Shown: positions 1 through 5,225 of the stretch, piece by piece
Layout of the letters: every line of letters starts with the position of its first letter
How positions within the stretch are numbered: position 1 is the first letter of the stretch
NCBI GenBank assembly: GCA_027011425.1
Contig: JALUZX010000662.1
Location: 1-6,619, forward strand
Direction of reading: 5' to 3'
From: Planctomycetota bacterium
GTDB taxonomy: Bacteria; Planctomycetota; UBA1135; JALUZX01
DNA: 6,619 nt
Notes under the pieces: model-generated
The model's input: only the letters and a program-made list of their open reading frames with translations
Database searches by the model: none
Told to the model about the DNA's origin: nothing
Translations under genes and position numbers: made by a program

Positions 1-147
1 CACCGGGAGGTCCTGGAAGCCGCCCTGGAGGTTGTCCGGCGCTGTCCCTGCCTCTACGGGTGCCCTTCCTGCGTGGGCCCCGCCGTGGAAGCGGGGGCGG
101 CGGCCAAGGACAGGGTCCGGCGGCTGTTGGAGGCCCTTTTGGCGTAG
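1..147 (+). CDS. C-terminus of an MrfA/YprA-type DEAD/DEAH-box helicase (partial, 5' end outside window)
   Basis: The reading frame is open from base 1 and ends at TAG 145-147, giving 48 residues. The visible part contains CPCLYGCPSCVGP, with cysteines at local residues 15, 17, 21 and 24. In helicases of the MrfA/YprA group (DUF1998 C-terminal domain), a CxC...GCPSCVGP segment like this is the four-cysteine zinc site near the C-terminus. MrfA is a 3'-5' DNA helicase of a mitomycin-type DNA repair pathway in Bacillus, and related proteins are common in high-GC bacteria. After the motif comes a short charged amphipathic helix rich in Ala, Arg and Leu, then the stop, as expected for this C-terminus. 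The helicase core is not in the window, so the call rests on this motif alone. A different protein with a DUF1998-like zinc domain is possible. The stop is followed 12 bases later by a strong hairpin. Confidence 0.72.
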   Translation, partial: HREVLEAALEVVRRCPCLYGCPSCVGPAVEAGAAAKDRVRRLLEALLA

Positions 148-158
148 GGGCCGCCGGA

Positions 159-185
159 GGCCGGGTCGCCTCTGGCGAGCCGGCC
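159..185 (+). terminator. GC hairpin just after the helicase stop codon
   Basis: GGCCGG at 159-164 pairs with CCGGCC at 180-185. After one G/G mismatch (165/179), TCGCC at 166-170 pairs with GGCGA at 174-178, leaving a TCT loop. The result is an 11-bp stem interrupted once. It begins 12 bases after the helicase stop, where a transcript 3' end is expected. No T-tract follows, so it does not meet the classic intrinsic-terminator pattern. It could be a U-less terminator or a stem that protects the 3' end, and termination itself is inferred. Confidence 0.45.
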
Positions 186-256
186 GAACGTCGGCCCGGG
201 GTGGATCCGGGGATCGGGAATCATCCCGCGTCATGGGGGGGCGCGGGACGACCGTT

Positions 257-279
257 GGGCCGGCGCGAAGCGCCGGCCC
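257..279. terminator. Perfect 10-bp hairpin between convergent genes
   Basis: GGGCCGGCGC at 257-266 and GCGCCGGCCC at 270-279 are perfect reverse complements separated by GAA, which reads TTC on the other strand. The structure lies between the helicase stop (147) and the protease stop (311), where both transcripts must end. No T-tract follows on either side. It may act as a bidirectional terminator or barrier, or it may be a copy of a dispersed palindromic repeat, because short GC palindromes with GAA or TTC loops are often repeated in high-GC genomes. One copy in one window cannot separate these options. Confidence 0.45.
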
Positions 280-310
280 TCGGGCGTCCCTTATGGCGTC
301 CCCAACATCC

Positions 311-3076
311 TTATTGGATCTTTCCCGCGGCCACGTTGGTGAAGCGCCAGGTCTGTTTCCCGCCCTTCCTTCCCTCCACGACGGCTTGCCAATAGAGGTT
401 CAGGCCCCTCAGGGAGGGGTTGTTGGGCACGGTGAAGGAGAGCACCGCCCTTCCCTGGGCCGGGTCGGTCGTGACCGAGGGAAGTCCCAGGAAGACGGCG
501 CCGGCGCCGGTGTCGAGCCCCAAGGTCCCCAGGGGCGGGACCGGGGTTTTCTTCGGTTTCGTCGAGAAGAGAGGAATCACCACCATGGCGGCCGGGCCCT
601 TGGGAGGCCTGGAGTAGATCTCCAGGCGGTAGGGCTTGCCTCGGTTTGCGTCGAAGGGGGTTTCCAACTGGCGGGTCAGGTTGGTGAAGATCGAAGCAGG
701 TCTTCCCGCTCCGTCCAGGACCAGGTCCAGGTCCCCGTCGCCGTCGGCGTCGAAGAGAGCCATGGCCTCGGTGGACTCCCCCCGGCCCGGCATGTTGTGG
801 AAGGTGGCCTTGGCGAACCAGCCCTTTCCGTTGTTCAGGTAGAGCCGGTCCAATCCGGTCCGGTAGTATGGAGAGGAGTTTCCCACGACCAGGTCCAGGT
901 CGCCGTCGCCGTCCACGTCCCCGAGAGCCAGGGCCCGCGTGCGGTCCTCGATCTTGGGGATGTGCTTCACGAAGGGGCTTCCCCCGGAAAAGGTTCCCTT
1001 TCCGTTGTTCAAAAGGAGCCAGTTTTCTCCACCGTCGTTGCCCGTCACCAGGTCGATGTCCCCGTCGCCGTCCACGTCGCCCGCGGCGAGGGCCGTGGTG
1101 TGATAGAGCATGACCGGGATCCTGCCCGAGGTGGCGTCGGTGAAGGATGCCCTGCCCCTGTTGAGAAGGAGCCGGTTCTGCTGAGCGTCGTTTCCAGTGA
1201 CCAGGTCGACATCACCGTCTCCGTCGGCATCGAAGGCCGCCAGGGATGTGGTCTTGTTCGCGCCCCCAGGGAGCCCGGAGGAAGTGAAAGCGGCCTTGCC
1301 GCTGTTTTTGAGCAGAAGGTTCGCCTGGCCGTAGCGCCCCACAACCGCGTCCAGGTCCCCGTCGCCGTCGTAGTCCGCCGCGGCCAGGGCCCGGGTGTTT
1401 CCCGCGCCCCCGGGTAACGTGGCGGCGGTGAAGGATGCCTTGCCGTTGTTGAGGAGAATCCGGTCCGCCTGGCGGTATTCTCCCACCAGGACGTCGATGT
1501 CGCCGTCGCCGTCGAAGTCTCCCGCCGCGAGAGCGGTGGTGGGATCCTTCAGCGAGGGCAGGCCCGAGGTTCCGTCGGTGAACCGCCCGTTTCCGTCGTT
1601 CAAGAAGAGCAGGTTCTGGTCTCCTTTGCGGGCCACCAGAAGATCCAGGTCGCCGTCGCCGTCGAAGTCGGCCCGGACCAGGGCCGAAGATTCACCCGGG
1701 TAGGAAGCCGCCGCGCTTGGGGTCCCGTTGAAGATGGGAGTGTTTCGTCCATTCGCGTAGACGGAGGCCAGGGCCTTGATGCAGAAGTTGGCCGTCCTGT
1801 TGAAAGTAGTGAGGTCCACCCAGGAACCATTCTTCTTGTAGAAGCTCTCTCCCGGGCTTGCCTTGGAGACGACGATCACGTCCCGGGGCGGGGCCCCAAG
1901 CAGCACGGGCACGTCCGAGGTCCGGTCGAAGGCCTGCCCGCCGGCCGAGAGCTTGAGGTAGACGTAGAAATCGTCCCCCTTGGCGAGGGTGACCATCCGG
2001 TCCAGGTCCACCGTATGGAATCCTCGATAGGGGATGAATCCGGTCTTGGTGGAGAGCCTGCCCTCCAGCCTGCCCCCGGTGAAGCGGTCGTAGATCTCCA
2101 CCGTGTAGGTCACGTTGTCGGCCGCCGTATAGAAGCTCACGGCGTGGATGGTCTCCACGCGGCCCCGGACCTTGAAGGCGTTGAAGGCTTCCGAGGCGTC
2201 CTTCTTGGTGTCCCTCCAGCCGTGGTAGTCGTGGTAGTAGACCCGGTCGTAGCGCATGCGCTCCACGTCCTGGAAGGAGACGGCCCCCATGAAGGGCTCC
2301 TGGCAGGCCCACTTGTCGTAGTAGGAGATCCAGAAATAGCCGCTGTAACCCCACCATGAGCCCCAACTGTTCTTCACCAGCCAGGCGCCGCGCTTGGGGG
2401 CCTGGGTGTACTTGTTGTCGTCCCATCCCACGATGGCCACGGCATGGTTCGGGGGCCTGGTGCTGGAGGGGGGCTGGTAGTGGACGTAGTGGCGGATATA
2501 GGAGTGCGAATAGCACATGCAGGTGCCGAGCACTCCCTGGGTCATGATGATCCGCTTGATCGTGTTGATTCGGGCGAGGTTTCTCCCCGCAGTAAACCAC
2601 TCGATCTTTCTCGGGTAGTAGTGGTGGTAGGCGGGCTTGTTCAGGGACGGAGGGTAGCTGTAGGACTGGCCGTCGACGTCGCGGACCGCCCCGTCGCCGC
2701 GCACGATGTAGGCCGAGGCCACCAGGTAGTCTCCGCCCTGGTGGACGGTGAGCCCCCCGCCGGACGTGGGGGTCCTGTCCTTGTTGAAATGCTTGTTGAA
2801 TCCGTTCCACCAGTCCAGGTGGTATTCGGCCAGGTTGGGCTCGCCTCTTTCGCCCGCGAAGGCCCAGTTCCCCGTCATCAGGAGGTTTCCCTCGATGGCG
2901 GCCATGGTGCCGTGGGTCCAGCAGGTTCCGCCCCTCTGGCTTCGCACACCAGTCACGTAGTTGCGGCCGTTGTAGTTGCGGAGATCGAATCTGCTGGGAA
3001 GGGCCTGGGCGCAAAGGGCGCCGGAGAGGAGGAGGATCGCCGGGAGGAGCCCGGCGGGAGAAAGGGTGGGTTTCAT
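311..3076 (-). CDS. Secreted papain-like (C1A) protease with lectin-like domain and seven FG-GAP/VCBS repeats
   Basis: This is a 921-residue exported multidomain protein. The ATG at 3076 is chosen because GAGGA lies 7 bases upstream (3084-3088) and a Sec signal peptide follows directly: MKPT, a hydrophobic core at about 10-21, and an AQA cleavage site after residue 25. Residues 26-260 form a C1A peptidase: Cys52 in GGTCWTHG, Gln47 as the likely oxyanion residue, His211 in NHAVAIVGW and Asn236 in VKNSWGSWWG. The papain triad is complete, so it is probably active. Residues about 275-437 resemble the lectin-like domain that follows bacterial C1 proteases, ending in GESFYKKNGSWVDL and FCIKA. Seven D-x-DGDGD-x-D repeats at about 465-800 suggest a calcium-binding seven-bladed beta-propeller. 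Residues about 805-921 form a beta-rich C-terminal domain ending in WRFTNVAAGKI, a style seen in exported planctomycete proteins. No inhibitory propeptide separates the signal peptide from the protease. Substrate is unknown; surface attachment or polymer degradation is inference. Confidence 0.9.
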   Translation of the reverse strand: MKPTLSPAGLLPAILLLSGALCAQALPSRFDLRNYNGRNYVTGVRSQRGGTCWTHGTMAAIEGNLLMTGNWAFAGERGEPNLAEYHLDWWNGFNKHFNKDRTPTSGGGLTVHQGGDYLVASAYIVRGDGAVRDVDGQSYSYPPSLNKPAYHHYYPRKIEWFTAGRNLARINTIKRIIMTQGVLGTCMCYSHSYIRHYVHYQPPSSTRPPNHAVAIVGWDDNKYTQAPKRGAWLVKNSWGSWWGYSGYFWISYYDKWACQEPFMGAVSFQDVERMRYDRVYYHDYHGWRDTKKDASEAFNAFKVRGRVETIHAVSFYTAADNVTYTVEIYDRFTGGRLEGRLSTKTGFIPYRGFHTVDLDRMVTLAKGDDFYVYLKLSAGGQAFDRTSDVPVLLGAPPRDVIVVSKASPGESFYKKNGSWVDLTTFNRTANFCIKALASVYANGRNTPIFNGTPSAAASYPGESSALVRADFDGDGDLDLLVARKGDQNLLFLNDGNGRFTDGTSGLPSLKDPTTALAAGDFDGDGDIDVLVGEYRQADRILLNNGKASFTAATLPGGAGNTRALAAADYDGDGDLDAVVGRYGQANLLLKNSGKAAFTSSGLPGGANKTTSLAAFDADGDGDVDLVTGNDAQQNRLLLNRGRASFTDATSGRIPVMLYHTTALAAGDVDGDGDIDLVTGNDGGENWLLLNNGKGTFSGGSPFVKHIPKIEDRTRALALGDVDGDGDLDLVVGNSSPYYRTGLDRLYLNNGKGWFAKATFHNMPGRGESTEAMALFDADGDGDLDLVLDGAGRPASIFTNLTRQLETPFDANRGKPYRLEIYSRPPKGPAAMVVIPLFSTKPKKTPVPPLGTLGLDTGAGAVFLGLPSVTTDPAQGRAVLSFTVPNNPSLRGLNLYWQAVVEGRKGGKQTWRFTNVAAGKIQ
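677..1684 (-). repeat. Seven tandem FG-GAP/VCBS repeat units encoding a beta-propeller
   Basis: Within the protease gene, seven degenerate units of about 145-170 bp each encode a D-x-D-G-D-G-D-x-D calcium loop, followed about 15 residues later by a segment of the L-L-N-N-G-K-x-x-F type. The loops start near protein residues 470, 520, 568, 616, 667, 720 and 776, that is near genome positions 1669, 1519, 1375, 1231, 1078, 919 and 751. On the + strand each shows as a run resembling GTCGCCGTCGCCGTC. Seven units match the blade number of integrin-type propellers. The units have diverged in both DNA and protein, so the array looks old and selected for fold rather than recently amplified. Confidence 0.88.
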
Positions 3077-3083
3077 GGCGGTT

Positions 3084-3088
3084 TCCTC
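3084..3088 (-). promoter_or_regulatory. Ribosome binding site of the protease gene
   Basis: Read on the - strand, GAGGA is followed by a 7-base spacer and then ATG at 3076. This decides the start: in-frame ATGs further upstream, such as the one at 3289, would add 71 residues in front of a clear signal peptide. Confidence 0.75.
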
Positions 3089-3184
3089 GTGATACAGGTC
3101 AAGGAAAGGAAAACAAGAACTGGAAACACAGGATACACCATTCCGGGAAGATTTTGTCCTTCTTTGGAGAAGAGGAAGGGCCTT

Positions 3185-3210
3185 GGGGCCGGAAGGAATC
3201 CTCCGGCTCC
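3185..3210. promoter_or_regulatory. Inverted repeat in the divergent promoter region (possible operator or leader hairpin)
   Basis: GCCGGA at 3188-3193 is a perfect reverse complement of TCCGGC at 3202-3207, with 8 bases between. On the + strand RNA the stem extends outwards by one G-U and two G-C pairs to 3185 and 3210, giving 9 pairs. It lies about 110 bases upstream of the protease ATG and 55 bases upstream of the proposed sigma start. It could be a dimeric regulator site or a hairpin in the sigma mRNA leader. Chance occurrence is possible in such GC-rich DNA. Confidence 0.3.
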
Positions 3211-3265
3211 AATTGAAACAAGCCGGGGCGGGCCTCCCTCCCGGCAGGAATGGGGGATAGAATGG

Positions 3266-4243
3266 TTGCTGCATTTCCAGCCGTTCCAAACCTTTTCATT
3301 CCTCCCGGAGGCGGCCCTGGTCAAGCGGAGAAGCAAAAGAGAAGGAAAGGCCCGAAACCCGGCCTTCCCGAGGGAAAAGATTCTCCAGGTTTTCCTCGAG
3401 TTGCGGGAACGCTTGGGGGACTTCGGTTTCGGGCCGGGGGGGTTCCTTGATTTCCTGGAGGGCCTTTTCCCGGCCGGCACCGGGGGAAAGGGCTTTTTTT
3501 CCTCCTCCCGGATGGAGGACCTCTACCTGTGCCTGGGCCTGCTCCAGGGGTCGAGCCGGGCCTTTCTCCTTCTGGAAAGGGAGTATGCCCTCCGCCTTTT
3601 CCAGGCGGCTTCCAGGGCGGGTTTTTCCGGGGAGGAGGCCCGGGACGCCCTTCAGGAAACCCTGGGGGAACTCTGGCGGCGGCCCCGGGGGGAGAGGCCT
3701 TCCCCGCTGGAGGGTTTCCGGGGCCGGGGGTCGCTTTTCGGTTTTCTCAAAACGATCCTCATCCGGAGACTGGCGCGCCGGGAGGCCGCCCGGAAGAGGC
3801 TCGCCAGCCTGGAAGAAATGGGGATGAGCCCCAGGGGGGAGGGCCCCGATCCCGCCGCCCAGGCGGCCGGAAAGGAGCTGGAATTCCTCTTTCGGGACCT
3901 TGTGGGGGCTTCCCTGGACACTCTCCCCCCGTCGTGGAAGGCCCTTCTTTTGGCGGTGCACCTGGAGGGGGAGCCCGCCACGAAAGCGGCCCTGAGACTG
4001 GGGCTCTTCTCGGCCGGAGCGAGTCACCGGCGCACCCGGGCCTCGCGCCTCCACGCCAGGGCCCTGGCCGCCTTCCGGAGGGCCCTCCTGGAGCGGGCCC
4101 ATGAAGTCTACGGCCTTCATGGAGACGAGATTCTGCGCCTCTTGGGAAAAGAGCCGTTGCACTCCCCGGGAAAGAGACACCACATGAGAAGAGAGCCCCA
4201 GAGGAAGCCGGGACCCAAGGAAAGAGAAAACCATGGCGGATGA
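3266..4243 (+). CDS. ECF-type RNA polymerase sigma factor with N-terminal extension
   Basis: The protein appears to direct RNA polymerase to a dedicated promoter set. Numbered from TTG 3266 (325 residues), an N-terminal helical extension (about 38-80, including FGFGPGGFLDFLEGLFP) precedes MEDLYLCLGLLQGSSRAFLLLEREY. This matches the N-extended sigma-70-like proteins I recall from planctomycetes and myxobacteria, which typically read DLYLACAC...GD..A...FE. Region 2 follows at about 95-180, with FRGRGSLFGFLKTILIRRLARREAARKR corresponding to the family's YSGRGPL..WL segment. A weaker region-4 helix-turn-helix lies at about 206-270 (LDTLPPSWKALLLAVHLEGEPATKAALRLG). A basic tail (300-325) ends at TGA 4241-4243, overlapping the next ATG by 11 bases. 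The start is unsure: no in-frame ATG exists before 3512, which would remove the extension. Candidates are TTG 3266 (GGGGGA 8 bases upstream), CTG 3317 (GGAGG 5 bases upstream), ATT 3380 (GAGGG upstream) and TTG 3401. The stop and central domains are secure. Confidence 0.8.
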   Translation: MLHFQPFQTFSFLPEAALVKRRSKREGKARNPAFPREKILQVFLELRERLGDFGFGPGGFLDFLEGLFPAGTGGKGFFSSSRMEDLYLCLGLLQGSSRAFLLLEREYALRLFQAASRAGFSGEEARDALQETLGELWRRPRGERPSPLEGFRGRGSLFGFLKTILIRRLARREAARKRLASLEEMGMSPRGEGPDPAAQAAGKELEFLFRDLVGASLDTLPPSWKALLLAVHLEGEPATKAALRLGLFSAGASHRRTRASRLHARALAAFRRALLERAHEVYGLHGDEILRLLGKEPLHSPGKRHHMRREPQRKPGPKERENHGG

Positions 4244-5225
4244 GGACCTTTCTTTTCTCCTTCGAGCCTTCGGGGGGAAGGAGGGATGCCCTCCGGTGGA
4301 GACTTTCGCCTCCTACCTGGAGGGAAGGCTTCCCCGGCGGGAACGGAAAGCCCTGGAGAGGCACCTCTCGGAGTGCCCGCTCTGCCGGCGCGAGGCGGAA
4401 GCCGCCCGGGCTTCCTCGAGCCCGAGGGCGAGAACTTTTCCGAAAGTCCCGGCCATGGCGGCGGCGGCTCTTCTTCTGGCCGGGGCGGTTTTCCTCCTCT
4501 TTCGGTTTTCCCTGTCCTCCTCTCCCTTGGCCGAGGCGGAAAGACTTCTTGCCGGGAACGATGTGGCCGGGGCCGCAAGGACCCTGGAGGCCTGGTTGAA
4601 AGGCCCCCTTTCCCCCGGGCCCTCGGGGAAGGTCCGCTGTCTTTCCCTTCTCCTGGGAACGCCGCCGTCTCAAGCCGTGAAGTCGCCTCCCCGGGCTCCC
4701 GCTCCGGTCTTCCGGGGAAAGACTTCCCCCCCGCCCATGGTGATCTACCCTCTCGGGGAGATCCTGGAGAGAAGGCCCTCCATCCACCTGGAAGGGGGGA
4801 AGAGGGGGGCCTTCCTGAGGATTTGGCCCCTGGCCGGGAAAGGGAGGGAGGAGGGAAAGTCCATCCGGCTGTTTTGTCCGCCGGGCCGGAAGATCCTTCC
4901 CTTCCCCGGTTCTCTGCCCTCCCTCGAACCGGGAGAATACGCAATCCAGGTTCGAACGCGGGGAGGGCTCGCCCGGGTCTCCTGGTTCCGGGTCCTGGGC
5001 AAGTCCCGGGTGGAGGACCTGGAGAAGGAGTGGAGGAAGGTCAGTAGAGGGATCATGGATCCGTTTCTCCGGAAAGTCCTTCGGATTCGCTTTTTCCTCT
5101 CCCGGGGCTTGAAGGGCGAGGCCTATCTCCGGCTCAAGAGAATGGATCCCCGCCCGGCGGGAGGTTTCCCGCCGGTCCGAGCCTGGATCCGCCACCTGGA
5201 GAAGATCCTTTGTTCCGGGCCCTGA
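4233..5225 (+). CDS. Membrane-bound zinc-finger anti-sigma factor
   Basis: This 330-residue protein probably sequesters the sigma factor encoded just upstream. Its N-terminus has the anti-sigma zinc-finger (ZAS-like) pattern: Cys19 in EGCPPVETFASYLEGRLP, then ERHLSECPLCRR with His44, Cys48 and Cys51 (HxxxCxxC). One transmembrane helix lies at about 74-90 (AMAAAALLLAGAVFLLF), so the zinc finger should be cytoplasmic and the remaining ~235 residues extracytoplasmic. The outer part has a short helical stretch (about 98-123), a Pro-rich linker (about 143-170) and a probable beta-sandwich (about 171-256), with ERRPSIHL and LEPGEYAIQVRTRGG typical of Ig/fibronectin-like folds. The end is basic and helical. 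ATG 4233 is preceded by AAGGAAAGAG at 4217-4226 and sits inside the end of the sigma gene, indicating translational coupling. The signal sensed is unknown. Partnership with the neighbouring sigma factor is inferred from gene order and domain content. Confidence 0.82.
   Translation: MADEDLSFLLRAFGGKEGCPPVETFASYLEGRLPRRERKALERHLSECPLCRREAEAARASSSPRARTFPKVPAMAAAALLLAGAVFLLFRFSLSSSPLAEAERLLAGNDVAGAARTLEAWLKGPLSPGPSGKVRCLSLLLGTPPSQAVKSPPRAPAPVFRGKTSPPPMVIYPLGEILERRPSIHLEGGKRGAFLRIWPLAGKGREEGKSIRLFCPPGRKILPFPGSLPSLEPGEYAIQVRTRGGLARVSWFRVLGKSRVEDLEKEWRKVSRGIMDPFLRKVLRIRFFLSRGLKGEAYLRLKRMDPRPAGGFPPVRAWIRHLEKILCSGP
5198..5202 (+). promoter_or_regulatory. Ribosome binding site that fixes a TTG start for the TPR gene
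   Basis: GGAGA lies 7 bases before TTG 5210-5212, inside the end of the anti-sigma gene. The TTG is followed at once by a clean signal peptide, whereas the first in-frame ATG (5306) would remove that signal peptide. Spacing and protein content together support the TTG. Confidence 0.65.

Larger units (their letters stand above)
3077..3265. promoter_or_regulatory. Divergent intergenic region between protease and sigma operon
   Basis: These 189 bases separate the protease start (- strand) from the proposed sigma-factor start (+ strand), so both promoters should lie here. Its left half (about 3095-3180) is clearly more AT-rich than the surrounding genes. I find no convincing -35/-10 pair on either strand. 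On the - strand TATCCT (rev. comp. of 3131-3136) is a possible weak -10 without a good -35. On the + strand TAGAAT at 3258-3263 resembles a -10 but has no -35 at the right distance and lies too close to the start. A typical ECF pair (GGAAC plus a spaced -10) is not evident. The region also holds the dyad at 3185-3210, listed separately. Confidence 0.5.

Noticed and set aside
32..1417. Long + strand open frame opposite the propeller repeats, rich in VPVAV-type segments
   Set aside because: It is the antisense shadow of the DGDGD-coding repeats: GTCGCCGTC runs have no stops in that frame. It crosses the helicase stop, the hairpin region and the protease gene, and has no coherent domain.
677..1684. 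Periodic GTCGCCGTC runs considered as a CRISPR or non-coding repeat array
   Set aside because: Spacing (about 145-170 bp) and sequence vary, and each run encodes a calcium loop in one continuous protein, so they are protein repeats.
3043..3076. Lipoprotein signal (cysteine at residue 22) in the protease N-terminus
   Set aside because: The residues before Cys22 are G-A-L, and Leu at -1 does not fit a lipobox. The AQA site after residue 25 fits a signal peptidase I site better.
3251..3263. TAGAAT at 3258-3263 as a -10 promoter element for the sigma operon
   Set aside because: No -35-like hexamer sits 16-18 bases upstream, and the element is only a few bases before the proposed TTG start.
2444..3265. 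Upstream extension of the sigma-factor frame to the ATG at 2444
   Set aside because: This part runs antisense through the protease catalytic domain, whose triad is intact on the other strand, so the open frame there is a GC-rich shadow.
3077..3289. Upstream extension of the protease to the in-frame ATG at 3289
   Set aside because: The added 71 residues have no recognisable domain and would bury a clean signal peptide. The RBS lies directly before ATG 3076.
3296..4234. Long - strand open frame opposite the sigma gene
   Set aside because: Pro/Gly/Arg-rich composition without a domain. The + strand carries clear sigma motifs and overlapping coupled starts.
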